This document shows, piece by piece, positions 44,841 through 53,537 of a stretch of 64,000 bases of DNA. The notes under the pieces were generated by a model. The model searched no databases and had not been told where the DNA came from. It saw only the letters and a program-made list of their open reading frames with translations. Source of the DNA: Hyphomicrobium sp. MC1 (GTDB taxonomy: Bacteria; Pseudomonadota; Alphaproteobacteria; Rhizobiales; Hyphomicrobiaceae); the NCBI RefSeq assembly GCF_000253295.1, contig NC_015717.1, positions 434,001-498,000 on the forward strand, given 5' to 3'. A program made the position numbers and the translations under genes. How positions within the stretch are numbered: position 1 is the stretch's first letter; every line of letters starts with the position of its first letter.

Positions 44841-46736
44841 ATGGGCATGAAAAAAGTCGTTGGCACCTCAATGCTGATGTCGGCGTCCTGCATGGCGATA
44901 GCCGCCGCTATGCAGCTCGGCGTCGCAACCAGCGCTTACGCGAATGACAAGCTAGTTGAACTGTCGAAGAGCAAAGACAACTGGGTGATGCCGGGTCGGA
45001 ATTACGACTCGAATAACTACAGCGAAGACGATCAAATCAACGTCGGCAACGTCAAGCAGTTGAAGCATGCTTGGTCGTTCTCGACCGGTGAGTTGCACGG
45101 CCACGAAGGCGCTCCGCTCGTCGTCGATGGTGTGATGTACGTTCATACGTCATTCCCCAACAAGACCTTTGCTCTTGATCTCAACGATCCGGGCCACATC
45201 CTTTGGCAGCACAGCCCGAAGCAGAACCCAGCCGCTCGTTCCGTGGCGTGCTGCGATCTCGTGAACCGCGGTCTGGCTTATTGGCCGGGCGACGGGAAGG
45301 TTCCGGCGTTGATCATCAAGACCCAGCTCGACGGTCACCTCGTCGCGCTTAACGCCAAGACGGGCGAAGAATACTGGAAAGTCGAAAACGCCGATATCAA
45401 AGTCGGCCAGACCGAAACCCAGGCTCCGTACGTCGTGAAGGATCTGGCAATCGTCGGTTCTTCGGGCGCCGAACTTGGCGTTCGCGGCTACACAACCGCC
45501 TATAACGTCAAAACCGGCGAACAAGTCTGGCGCAAGTACGCGACCGGACCGGACGCCGATATCGGTATCGGCGACGACTTCAACAAGGCGAACCCGCACT
45601 ACGGTCAAAAGGGCCTCGGCCTTGCCACTTGGGAAGGGGACGCCTGGAAAATCGGCGGCGGCACCAACTGGGGTTGGTATGCCTACGATCCATCGCTCAA
45701 CCTGATTTACTACGGCTCGGGCAACCCCGCTCCGTGGAACGAAACGATGCGTCCGGGCGACAACAAGTGGACCATGACGATCATGGCCCGCGATGCCGAC
45801 ACCGGCGAGCTGAAGTTCGGCTACCAGAAGACGCCTCACGACGAGTGGGACTTCGCTGGCGTCAACGTCATGATGCTTTCTGAGCAGAAAGACAAAGACG
45901 GCAAGGAGCGTAAGCTTCTGACGCATCCCGACCGTAACGGCATCGTCTACACGCTTGATCGTTCGAACGGCGACCTCATCTCGGCGAACAAGCTCGACGA
46001 CACGGTCAACGTCTTCAAGACGGTCGACCTGAAGACCGGCCTTCCGGTTCGCGATCCTGAATACGGTACCTACATGAACCACAAGGGCACGGACATCTGC
46101 CCTTCGGCCATGGGTTACCACAACCAGGGTCACGACTCTTATGATCCCAAGAAGCAGCTGTTCTTCATGGGTATCAACCACATCTGCATGGACTGGGAGC
46201 CCTTCATGCTTCCCTACCGCGCAGGTCAGTTCTTCGTTGGTGCAACGTTGTGGATGTACCCGGGTCCGAAGGGTGACCGCCAGAACTTCCTGGGCCTCGG
46301 TCAGATCAAGGCCTACAACGCCATCACCGGCAAGTACAAGTGGGAGCACATGGAGCGCTTCTCGGTTTGGGGCGGCACGCTCGCAACCGCCGGCAACCTA
46401 GTGTTCTACGGTACGCTTGATGGCTTCATCAAAGCACGTAACTCGGACACGGGTGAGCTGCTCTGGAAGCACAAGCTGCCGTCGGGCGTGATCGGCTACC
46501 CGATGACGTACGAGCACAATGGCATCCAATACGTTGCGATCATGTCGGGCGTTGGTGGTTGGCCGGGTGTCGGTCTGGTGTTCGACCTTCAGGATCCGAC
46601 TGCTGGTCTCGGTGCGGTTGGCGCTTTCAAGCAACTCCAGAACTACACGCAGATGGGCGGCAGCGTCGAAGTGTTCTCGCTTGACGGCAAGAACCCCTAC
46701 GACGACGTCAACGTCGGCGAATACGAGAAGGGCTGA
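44841..46736 (+). CDS. mxaF: Methanol dehydrogenase large subunit MxaF (PQQ, calcium type)
   Basis: 631 residues including a signal peptide of about 35. Periplasmic quinoprotein that oxidises methanol to formaldehyde. The vicinal disulfide Cys137-Cys138 (VACCDL), Glu211 (GAELGV), Asn295 (GSGNPAPWN) and the catalytic Asp337 (HDEWDFAG) are at exactly the spacing of Glu177, Asn261 and Asp303 in crystallised enzymes. The residue two beyond the Asp is Ala339. XoxF enzymes have an Asp there for the lanthanide, so this is the calcium-type enzyme. Codon use is strongly biased to a few codons, as in highly expressed genes. ATG 44847 is an alternative start. Confidence 0.98.
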   Translation: MGMKKVVGTSMLMSASCMAIAAAMQLGVATSAYANDKLVELSKSKDNWVMPGRNYDSNNYSEDDQINVGNVKQLKHAWSFSTGELHGHEGAPLVVDGVMYVHTSFPNKTFALDLNDPGHILWQHSPKQNPAARSVACCDLVNRGLAYWPGDGKVPALIIKTQLDGHLVALNAKTGEEYWKVENADIKVGQTETQAPYVVKDLAIVGSSGAELGVRGYTTAYNVKTGEQVWRKYATGPDADIGIGDDFNKANPHYGQKGLGLATWEGDAWKIGGGTNWGWYAYDPSLNLIYYGSGNPAPWNETMRPGDNKWTMTIMARDADTGELKFGYQKTPHDEWDFAGVNVMMLSEQKDKDGKERKLLTHPDRNGIVYTLDRSNGDLISANKLDDTVNVFKTVDLKTGLPVRDPEYGTYMNHKGTDICPSAMGYHNQGHDSYDPKKQLFFMGINHICMDWEPFMLPYRAGQFFVGATLWMYPGPKGDRQNFLGLGQIKAYNAITGKYKWEHMERFSVWGGTLATAGNLVFYGTLDGFIKARNSDTGELLWKHKLPSGVIGYPMTYEHNGIQYVAIMSGVGGWPGVGLVFDLQDPTAGLGAVGAFKQLQNYTQMGGSVEVFSLDGKNPYDDVNVGEYEKG

Positions 46737-46747
46737 TAATCAGCCTC

Positions 46748-46786
46748 GGGCTATGGCATCGGCGATCTTCACCGACGCCATAGCCC
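46748..46786 (+). repeat. Strong stem-loop between mxaF and mxaJ
   Basis: GGGCTATGGC (46748-46757) pairs with GCCATAGCCC (46777-46786), and TCGG with CCGA inside, separated by an A/C mismatch. A stem of about 14 bp results. No T run follows, so it is likelier to be a processing or stability element that keeps mxaF mRNA abundant relative to downstream genes than a full terminator. Confidence 0.65.
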
Positions 46787-46963
46787 ACTGGATATCTCTC
46801 GTGTCCGAAAAGGACCCGAGCCGCGCGGCGATAGTCGATTATTCGCTTCACAACGACGGCTATCTGCCTCGCGAGCAATGCATTCGAATTTCCGGCAACA
46901 GCGCTTGATCCCGCGCGAGGCGCGAGCAACCGCCAGACCGATTTGAAAGGCCTTGTTCAAATC

Positions 46964-47872
46964 ATGGCTCCCGAATTAGAAACCGCTCATTCGCGGACAT
47001 TTGTTTCGCGTCTTTGGCAAGTCGCGGCTGCCATCAGTGTTTCGCTATTCGCGCTCGCAGCTTTCAATCCGTCGATGTCGGATGATGCAAATCCTGCTGC
47101 GGCGGAGGACAAAAATGTCCTGCGTGTCTGCGCGGCCGCGAAAGAACTGCCGTATTCGGCGGACGACGAGTCCGGCTTCGAAAACAAGATCGCCAAAATT
47201 CTTGCTGATAGCTTGGGGCGAAAAGCTGAATTCGTCTGGTTCCAAAAAGACGCCATCTACGCGGTGCGCGATCAGCTCGATAAAAATCTTTGCGATGTCA
47301 TTATCGGAACGGATACCAACGATCCCCGCGTTCTGACGTCGAAGCCCTATTATCGAGCGGCCTATGTTTTCATTCAGCGCAAGGACTCGCCGCTGAAGAT
47401 CGATAGCTTTGATAGTCCCGATATCGTCAAGGCAAATCCGATTGGCTTCGTGCAAGGCACGCCCGCCGAAACGATGATTACCAAGCTCGATCTCTATAAC
47501 GACAATATCAACTACGTGTCATCGCTGACCAACTTCAAGGATAAGCGCAATTCCTACACGCGCGTTCCGCCAGATCGGATGGTCGGCGAAGTGGCTTCGG
47601 GAAAATCCGAGCTCGCTATTGGTTTCGCGCCGGAAGTCGCGCGTTACGTCAAGGCGAATGACGCGCTCAAGTTGACTGTCATTCCCGATAATAATGTTCG
47701 CGACGATGGCCAGCGCGTTCCGTTTCATTTCGACCAGTCATTCGCCGTCCGCAAGGACGAAAAGGATCTGATGGCCGCGATAAACACCGCCCTTCCGGGC
47801 ATACAGAAGAAAATCGACGTGGTTCTGAAAGACGAAGGAATTCCCTTCGAAGCGCCTCAACCGCCGACCTGA
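46964..47872 (+). CDS. mxaJ: MxaJ, periplasmic protein of methanol dehydrogenase assembly
   Basis: 302 residues with an N-terminal membrane/signal segment (about 15-37). The mature portion is a type-2 solute-binding fold: LRVCAAAKELPYSA, NKIAKILADSLG, DVIIGTDTNDPRVL, GFVQGTPAETMI and a C-terminal VVLKDEGIPFE. MxaJ is needed for correct maturation of methanol dehydrogenase in other methylotrophs. ATG 46964 was chosen over an upstream TTG at 46943. It is the second gene of the mxa operon. Confidence 0.93.
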   Translation: MAPELETAHSRTFVSRLWQVAAAISVSLFALAAFNPSMSDDANPAAAEDKNVLRVCAAAKELPYSADDESGFENKIAKILADSLGRKAEFVWFQKDAIYAVRDQLDKNLCDVIIGTDTNDPRVLTSKPYYRAAYVFIQRKDSPLKIDSFDSPDIVKANPIGFVQGTPAETMITKLDLYNDNINYVSSLTNFKDKRNSYTRVPPDRMVGEVASGKSELAIGFAPEVARYVKANDALKLTVIPDNNVRDDGQRVPFHFDQSFAVRKDEKDLMAAINTALPGIQKKIDVVLKDEGIPFEAPQPPT

Positions 47873-47925
47873 AGACAGATGTCCCGCAGATCGGCAATCG
47901 AAGAAGAGTGGAAGAGAAATTGCAG

Positions 47926-48507
47926 ATGAGATTTGGAATTCTGGCAGCCGGCGCTGTCGTATGGTCGTTGATCGCGGGTGCGCAGATGGCCAATGCCCAA
48001 CAGGTTTTTCAGAATACCATTACCGGTGAAACCCTGGACGTCGATGGCACGGCACCGAAGGAAGGCCGTAATACCCCTGCGGTCAAGAAGTTCCTGGAAA
48101 CCGGTGTGGATGCCTATGTCGAAGTTACGGGCTGCCTACCCAAAGGCGAGGAGGTTTTTCTCGAGTCCTGCTCGGGCTGCCACGGGCATATCGGCGAAGG
48201 CAAGGTCGGTCCGGGTCTGAACGATTCCTACTGGACCTATCCGAAGAACGAGACCGACAAGGGTCTGTTTGAAACCATCTTCGGCGGTGCCAACGGCATG
48301 ATGGGTCCGCACGGCCAAGACATCGAGCTCGACGACATGTTGAAGCTCATCGCTTGGATCCGCCACATTCAGAAGGACGACGTCAAAGACGCTCAGTGGC
48401 TGACGGACGAGCAGAAGAAGAACTTCAAAGCCTTCAATATCGACGAATGGGAAAAAACGGGACGCACTGCCGCTGCGAAGCAGCAATGCAAGATTTCCGG
48501 CAACTAG
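47926..48507 (+). CDS. mxaG: Cytochrome cL, methanol dehydrogenase electron acceptor MxaG
   Basis: 193 residues with a signal peptide ending near ANA (about 24). Heme site CSGCH at 82-86. The axial Met is likely in NGMMGPHGQ. The segment HIGEGKVGPGLNDSYWTYPKN (in part GPGLNDSYWTYP) is typical of cytochrome cL. It takes electrons from PQQ of MxaFI in the periplasm. ATG 47926 begins the signal peptide; a GTG at 47908 is less likely. Confidence 0.95.
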   Translation: MRFGILAAGAVVWSLIAGAQMANAQQVFQNTITGETLDVDGTAPKEGRNTPAVKKFLETGVDAYVEVTGCLPKGEEVFLESCSGCHGHIGEGKVGPGLNDSYWTYPKNETDKGLFETIFGGANGMMGPHGQDIELDDMLKLIAWIRHIQKDDVKDAQWLTDEQKKNFKAFNIDEWEKTGRTAAAKQQCKISGN

Positions 48508-48608
48508 CTCATGTCCTGGTTAGGGCTGCCTCACAGGGCTTGGCTGGTACGGAACAACAAGGACGGATCAGACCGTCCGAAGACGAGTAGAAAAATGGAG
48601 GAATGCCT

Positions 48609-48908
48609 ATGAAGAACCTTTCACTCACGCTCGTTGCCGGAATTGCATTTGCCGGCCTCGCTGGCGCGATGGCACCCGCGGCCATGGCCTACGATGGCAC
48701 GCACTGCCGCGCTCCGGGCAACTGCTGGGAGCCGAAGCCCGGCTTCCCTGAAAAGATCAAGGGCACGAAGTTCGATCCGAAGCACGACCCGAAGCAGCTC
48801 GCGAAGCAGAGCGAATCCATGGCTGCCATGGAAGAGCGGAATGCGAAGCGCGCTGAGAACTTCAAGAAGACCGGCAAGTGGGTCTACGACGTCTCGAAAA
48901 TCCAATAG
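48609..48908 (+). CDS. mxaI: Methanol dehydrogenase small subunit MxaI
   Basis: 99 residues with a signal peptide ending near AMA (about 22). Mature residues YDGTHCRAPGNCWEPKPGFP show the conserved Cys pair and the N-terminal pattern, and the Lys-rich helical tail (KHDPKQLAKQ, ERNAKRAENF) is characteristic. It forms the beta subunit of the alpha2-beta2 enzyme. ATG 48609 has GGAGG seven bases upstream; ATG 48603 is too close to that site. A terminator-like structure follows. Confidence 0.96.
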   Translation: MKNLSLTLVAGIAFAGLAGAMAPAAMAYDGTHCRAPGNCWEPKPGFPEKIKGTKFDPKHDPKQLAKQSESMAAMEERNAKRAENFKKTGKWVYDVSKIQ

Positions 48909-48979
48909 TCGAGACGGACACATAATCCTCGGATCTTGCGACGCTTGCAGGACGAAAAAATTTCCTCTCCGAGGTATCT

Positions 48980-49010
48980 GGGGTGCTGCCCAAAACAGCA
49001 CCCCCCTTTT
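48980..49010 (+). terminator. Terminator/attenuator between mxaI and mxaR
   Basis: GGGGTGCTG (48980-48988) and CAGCACCCC (48996-49004) form a perfect 9-bp stem with a 7-base loop, followed by CCTTTT. It separates the abundant structural genes mxaFJGI from the maturation genes mxaRSACKLD and probably lets through only part of the transcription. Confidence 0.75.
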
Positions 49011-49078
49011 CGTCCGAACTGAAATCTGACGTCCAGCCGTTCGGCCGGCTGAGCACGCCACGCTTGGGAACAAGAATA

Positions 49079-50137
49079 ATGAATCGCCCAACGCTTGATC
49101 GGCAGCCTGCTGCCGATATGTCCGAACCAATTAACCTCGAAAGCTGGCGCCGCGATGCTCGCGACTTCGAGCAGGAAATCGCGAAAGCTGTCGTCGGCCA
49201 GGAGCGGGCAATCCGTCTTTTGACAATTGCCGTATTCGCGCGCGGGCATGTTCTTCTGGAAGGCGACGTCGGCGTCGGTAAGACGACGCTCTTGCGCGCG
49301 ATGGCTCGAGCGCTCGGCGGTGCTTACGAACGCATCGAAGGCACGATCGATCTAATGCCTTCGGACATGATCTATCACACGTTTCTCAACGAAGAGGGTA
49401 AGCCACGCGTCGATCCGGGCCCCGTTCTTCGCCATGGCAGCGATCTCTCGGTTTTCTTTTTCAACGAAATCAACCGCGCGCGCCCTCAGGTGCATTCGCT
49501 GCTGCTGCGATTGATGGCCGAGCGCAGTATCACGGCCTTCAACAAGGAACACTATTTTCCCAATCTGCTCGTCTTTGCTGATCGCAATCGCATCGAGCGT
49601 GAGGAAACCTTTGAGCTGCCTGCCGCTGCCCGCGATCGCTTTCTGATGGAAGTTGGCATTGCTACCCCGACAGGCAATACAGCGCGCCGAGACTTGCTCT
49701 TTGAGACGAAGTTCCATGATGTCGATGCGCTGATTTCATCACTCAGGGAAGGTGTGATCGACTACCGGCGTCTGAATGCGCTTTCCAAGGTCATTCAGAA
49801 CAGCATCATCGTAAGCCCGGCGCTGGAGACGTACGTTCTCGATCTCTGGACCGCCGTGCGCGAACCCGCGAAGGCCGGCATTGATATTCCAAACGTCGAC
49901 ATCACGCGTCTCGTGGCGGGCGGAGCCAGCCCGCGCGGCATGAGTTATCTGATCCGAGCGGCGCGCGTGCAGGCGTGGCTCGCCGGCAGAGACATGGTCG
50001 TGCCGGAGGATATTCGTGAGATTTTCTCCGAGTGCATGGCGCACCGCATCTTCCTTGCGCCGGTCTACGAACTTAGACGCGATGACATCATTCGGGCGCT
50101 CATCAGCGACGTGTTCGCCAAGGTGCCGGCGCCATGA
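49079..50137 (+). CDS. mxaR: MxaR, MoxR-type AAA+ ATPase
   Basis: 352 residues. Walker A GDVGVGKTTLL (about 63-73) and Walker B FFFNEINRARPQ (about 123-134), followed by the MoxR-specific RSITAFNKEHYFPNLLVFA (in part HYFPNLLVFA). MoxR proteins act with a von Willebrand A partner as chaperones. Here MxaC, MxaL and MxaS provide the VWA/DUF58 partners, and the known role is insertion of calcium into methanol dehydrogenase. ATG 49079 was chosen because upstream sequence is the terminator. Confidence 0.9.
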   Translation: MNRPTLDRQPAADMSEPINLESWRRDARDFEQEIAKAVVGQERAIRLLTIAVFARGHVLLEGDVGVGKTTLLRAMARALGGAYERIEGTIDLMPSDMIYHTFLNEEGKPRVDPGPVLRHGSDLSVFFFNEINRARPQVHSLLLRLMAERSITAFNKEHYFPNLLVFADRNRIEREETFELPAAARDRFLMEVGIATPTGNTARRDLLFETKFHDVDALISSLREGVIDYRRLNALSKVIQNSIIVSPALETYVLDLWTAVREPAKAGIDIPNVDITRLVAGGASPRGMSYLIRAARVQAWLAGRDMVVPEDIREIFSECMAHRIFLAPVYELRRDDIIRALISDVFAKVPAP

Positions 50138-50991
50138 ACGACGCCGCGCGCGATCTCGCTTATGCCATACCCTGGCGTACGAGCGGCGTCCGCGTCGGCG
50201 CGCACAAGAGCTATCTGTCGGGAAGCAGCGGCCTGTTCCGCGATATCGTTCCGCTGACGGCGTTTCCTGATCCGAGGCGCATCGCCGTTCGCGCCTCGTT
50301 GAGCGACCCTTTCGAACGTCTTCTTGTCCGTCGCGCCGAACAACCGAGCGCGATTGATGTCGTCGTTCTCGTCGATGTTTCAGCTTCGATGGCCTTCGAA
50401 GGCCACTGCAACAAGATGGCGCTTGCGGCAGATATTGCCGAAGCGCTTGCGATTTGCACCGAACGTACCGGCGATACCTTTGCATTGCTGCCGTTTGACA
50501 GCGTGTTGCGCCAGGACCTCTTGCTCTGGAAGACACTGTCACGCGCGGCGCACCTGGACGCCATTGACCGGCTTCGCCACGCAAAAGCCGAGCACAAAGG
50601 AACTAAAGGTATCGCCGAAGCCGGTGCGGTAATTGCCGGATCGCGCAAGCTCGTCTTCATTGTTTCCGATTTTTTGTGGCCCGAAGAGGGAACACGGGCT
50701 GCAGCCGAGGTGCTCGCCTTCCACGACGTCGTGCCAATCGAGTTGCGCGACAGTCTTGAGATTGAAGACTTGCCGCGTTGGGGTCTGCTCAATCTGCGTG
50801 ACCTTGAAACCGGACGGCATCGTCTTGTCGCCATGCGTCCATCATTGAAAGCGAAATGGCTGACATTGCGAAACGAGCGGCGCGATCGCATCACGCGCGT
50901 CATCGATGCGAACGCTCGCGAGATGTTCACCATTCGCGATTCAATCGATTGGATGCGCCTTACCGCCTATCTTCTCTACGGGTCCGCCTGA
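50134..50991 (+). CDS. mxaS: MxaS, DUF58-family protein
   Basis: 285 residues. The VWA-like DUF58 domain has a modified MIDAS, VVLVDVSASMAF (about 74-85), and later FIVSDFLWPEE. It starts as ATGA with mxaR and its stop overlaps mxaA. DUF58 proteins commonly pair with MoxR ATPases. It is part of the set needed for active methanol dehydrogenase, but its exact role is not known. Confidence 0.9.
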   Translation: MNDAARDLAYAIPWRTSGVRVGAHKSYLSGSSGLFRDIVPLTAFPDPRRIAVRASLSDPFERLLVRRAEQPSAIDVVVLVDVSASMAFEGHCNKMALAADIAEALAICTERTGDTFALLPFDSVLRQDLLLWKTLSRAAHLDAIDRLRHAKAEHKGTKGIAEAGAVIAGSRKLVFIVSDFLWPEEGTRAAAEVLAFHDVVPIELRDSLEIEDLPRWGLLNLRDLETGRHRLVAMRPSLKAKWLTLRNERRDRITRVIDANAREMFTIRDSIDWMRLTAYLLYGSA

Positions 50992-51965
50992 TGCGCATCT
51001 TTTGGATGATCGTCTTCGTTCTGATCGGCATTCGCCCGGCGCTAGCTGCCATAGACGCCGTCAACATCTATGAGCCGCGGACGTTCGGTTATTTTATCGG
51101 AGATATGCTCGAACGCGACGTTCAAGTCGTCACCAGCGGCAACACCGAACTCTTTACGGCGGCACTTCCACGGCCCGGCCCCCTGACATACTGGCTCGAC
51201 TTGGTTTCCATCGACCACACAGAGCGCGAAGCTGATGGGCGGCGGATCTATGATATCAAGCTGAAGTATCAGATTTTCTATTCCGCGATCGAGGCAACTG
51301 AACTCGACATTCCGGCCTTCCCTCTGAAGTTCAAAAATCCGACGAGTGTTGCGCCGGATGAAACTGCGCCGAATGACCCGGAAGAAGCTGCAAGGAAATA
51401 TTCCGCGTCGGTTCCTGCTCTGCGCCTGACCCTCTCGCCGCTTCGCAATCTCGTTTTGAACGATCTCATGCCCGAAAAGACGAAAGAACTTTCGGACGTG
51501 CTGCGTCCCAACGTGCGGGCACACGAGATTCCAGTCGCCTCCAAAGAAAAAATGCTCGCGCTTTCCAGCCTCGCGCTTCTCGGCTGTGGGCTACTGCTGC
51601 TTTGGCATTATGCCATCTGGCCGTTCAAGAAACGCGCCGGCCGTCCGTTTACGCAAGCCGACCGCCAGATCCGGGACCTCCTGCCCTATGGAGTGGGCGA
51701 CGCTTCCTATCGCGAGGCACTTCTCATTCTGCATCGCGCTTTCGACGAAGCGGCCGGTCATCGGTTATTTGCCGAAGACGCTTCAGCATTCACGCGAGAA
51801 CATCCGCGCTTTGAAGGGTTGGCACCGCGGCTCAAAGCTTTTTTTGAAAGTTCGCGCCTTTATTTCTTCTCCGACGATCGACGCACCGCCGAGGATCGCT
51901 TCCCATTTGAAAGCGTGAAGAGGCTGGCCGGCGATCTAGCACGCGAAGAAAGAGCCGCGGCATGA
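50991..51965 (+). CDS. mxaA: MxaA, membrane protein for methanol dehydrogenase calcium insertion
   Basis: 324 residues. Signal segment about 1-19 (MIVFVLIGIRPALAA), a periplasmic domain (about 20-180), one transmembrane helix (about 188-207, LALLGCGLLLLWHYAIWPF) and a cytosolic part with IRDLLPYGVGDASYREALLI (in part DASYREALLI). In other methylotrophs, mutants in mxaA, mxaK and mxaL make enzyme lacking calcium. Start overlaps mxaS stop by one base (TGATG). Confidence 0.9.
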   Translation: MRIFWMIVFVLIGIRPALAAIDAVNIYEPRTFGYFIGDMLERDVQVVTSGNTELFTAALPRPGPLTYWLDLVSIDHTEREADGRRIYDIKLKYQIFYSAIEATELDIPAFPLKFKNPTSVAPDETAPNDPEEAARKYSASVPALRLTLSPLRNLVLNDLMPEKTKELSDVLRPNVRAHEIPVASKEKMLALSSLALLGCGLLLLWHYAIWPFKKRAGRPFTQADRQIRDLLPYGVGDASYREALLILHRAFDEAAGHRLFAEDASAFTREHPRFEGLAPRLKAFFESSRLYFFSDDRRTAEDRFPFESVKRLAGDLAREERAAA

Positions 51966-52966
51966 TTTTTACGAACCCTCTCGGCTTATATTTGCTGCCG
52001 CTGATGCTTATCCCGCTCTTTCTCGGGACACAGAAGCAGGAGGGTTATCCTTCGCTTGCGGACCTTCCGACCGACCGGCTTTCGCAAGTGCTGACTTGGG
52101 CACTGCGATTTGCGGGAGTGCTCGCCATTGGCGGGATCGTTCTCGGACTATCGGGAATTGCGCTGCGTGAACGCAAGATCGAGCGCTTTGGACAGGGCGC
52201 GCACATCGTGCTGTTGATCGACCGTTCCGCCAGCATGAACGATACCTTCGCAGGTCGTCAGCCCAGCGGAGCAGAAGAATCGAAATCGGCGGCGGCCAAG
52301 CGGCTGCTCAAGGATTTCGTCGTGGAACGCAAACATGACCGGTTCGGTATCGCCGAATTTTCAACTGCGCCGCTACATGTCGTGCCGATTACCGATCACA
52401 AAGGCGTCGTGCTCAATGCAATCAATGCGATCGACCGGCCGGGTCTCGCGTTCACGGATGTCGGCCGCGGCCTCGGCATGGCGCTCAGCATGATCGACGA
52501 AGATGTTCTGCCTGGTTCGCGCGCTATCGTTCTGGTCTCGGATGGCGTCGCGGTCGTGGGGCGGCGCGTGCAGGAAGCGTTGCGGACGGATTTCGCCCGG
52601 CGTCCTGTCCATCTCTATTTCCTCTATCTGCGCACCGAAGGTTCGAACAGCATGTTCGCCACTCCTCCGTCCGATGCAGAGGATACGCCGCAGGCGCTCC
52701 CCGAACGCCACCTCAACAAGTTCTTTCAGAGTTTGCGCATTCCCTACCGTGCTTATGAGGCGGAGAACGCCGATGCGGTCAAAGCCGCCATAAAAGATAT
52801 CGGCAAGCTTGAGCAGACGCCAATCGTCTACACCGAGCGTATCCCGCAATACGACCTGTCGCGATGGGCATACGCGTTTGCGGCACTGGCTTTAGCTCTT
52901 CTTCTTGCCGCGAAGCTCTGCGCCCGCTCGCTCCACGCCATGCCCGGAGGCGCGCATGCTCGTTGA
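51962..52966 (+). CDS. mxaC: MxaC, VWA-domain membrane protein
   Basis: 334 residues. Two N-terminal hydrophobic segments (about 6-22 and 45-66), a VWA domain with MIDAS DRSASM (about 87-92) and ending IVLVSDGVAVVG, then a C-terminal transmembrane helix (about 305-322). Layout matches BatA-like proteins that pair with MoxR ATPases. ATGA overlap with mxaA, and mxaK overlaps its end. Probable role in methanol dehydrogenase metallation. Confidence 0.9.
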   Translation: MIFTNPLGLYLLPLMLIPLFLGTQKQEGYPSLADLPTDRLSQVLTWALRFAGVLAIGGIVLGLSGIALRERKIERFGQGAHIVLLIDRSASMNDTFAGRQPSGAEESKSAAAKRLLKDFVVERKHDRFGIAEFSTAPLHVVPITDHKGVVLNAINAIDRPGLAFTDVGRGLGMALSMIDEDVLPGSRAIVLVSDGVAVVGRRVQEALRTDFARRPVHLYFLYLRTEGSNSMFATPPSDAEDTPQALPERHLNKFFQSLRIPYRAYEAENADAVKAAIKDIGKLEQTPIVYTERIPQYDLSRWAYAFAALALALLLAAKLCARSLHAMPGGAHAR

Positions 52967-53537
52967 CCGCTTTATCACTCTTTTATCGGATCAGCGCAGA
53001 AAAATCCTTTGGCTGCTCACGCTCCTGTGCGCGGTTTGGTTTGGATACGCCGCCGATGAATTCTTCCGAGCCGAACGCGCTAACAGCACGATCCGCCAAC
53101 TCCTGGCGCGGGGTGATGCTGCGATCAACATTCGAACCGCGACGCCGCAGGAGATTCTGGCGCGCATAAATGAATCTCTGCGACGCGACCAAATCGATGA
53201 TGCGCAAGCAACCTTGAGTTCGTCGGTCGAGAGAGTTCCCCCCGCCATTCACGCAGCTGCGCTTTACAATATGGCCAATTTAAGAACGCTGCTCGCAGCC
53301 GAGGCTGTTCGTAAGGGCGATCTCGACGGAGCGGCTGCGCTCGTCAATTTGGCGAAATCCGAATATCGCCTCGCGCTCAAACTTGATCCTGCAAACTGGG
53401 ATGCGCGCTACAATATCGACGTTGCCATGCGGATCGTGCGTGACCTGCCGCAAGCGGATAATCCCGATAAAGAATCGCCCGACGCACCAAAGAAATTATG
53501 GACGGATCTGCCCGGCATTCCGAAGGGGTTGCCATGA
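52956..53537 (+). CDS. mxaK: MxaK
   Basis: 193 residues. One N-terminal membrane segment (about 17-33, ILWLLTLLCAVWFGYAA) then a helical domain with TPR-like repeats (ALYNMANLRTLLA, AKSEYRLALKLDPANWDARYN in part YRLALKLDP). It begins within the last codons of mxaC with a GGAGG ribosome site at a good distance. Needed for calcium incorporation with MxaA and MxaL in related species. Confidence 0.88.
   Translation: MLVDRFITLLSDQRRKILWLLTLLCAVWFGYAADEFFRAERANSTIRQLLARGDAAINIRTATPQEILARINESLRRDQIDDAQATLSSSVERVPPAIHAAALYNMANLRTLLAAEAVRKGDLDGAAALVNLAKSEYRLALKLDPANWDARYNIDVAMRIVRDLPQADNPDKESPDAPKKLWTDLPGIPKGLP

Noticed and set aside
45150..46349. Long open frame (399 codons) on the minus strand across mxaF
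   Set aside because: It is an antisense shadow of a strongly codon-biased gene. The reverse frame stays open because of GC-rich third positions, and its protein has no recognisable domain.
44841..46736. Naming the dehydrogenase XoxF because lanmodulin is close
   Set aside because: The residue two after the catalytic Asp is Ala339, not Asp, and the gene is followed by mxaJ, mxaG and mxaI; this is MxaF.
50211..50933. Minus-strand frame of 240 codons within mxaS
   Set aside because: Low-complexity Ser/Arg-rich translation typical of an antisense frame.
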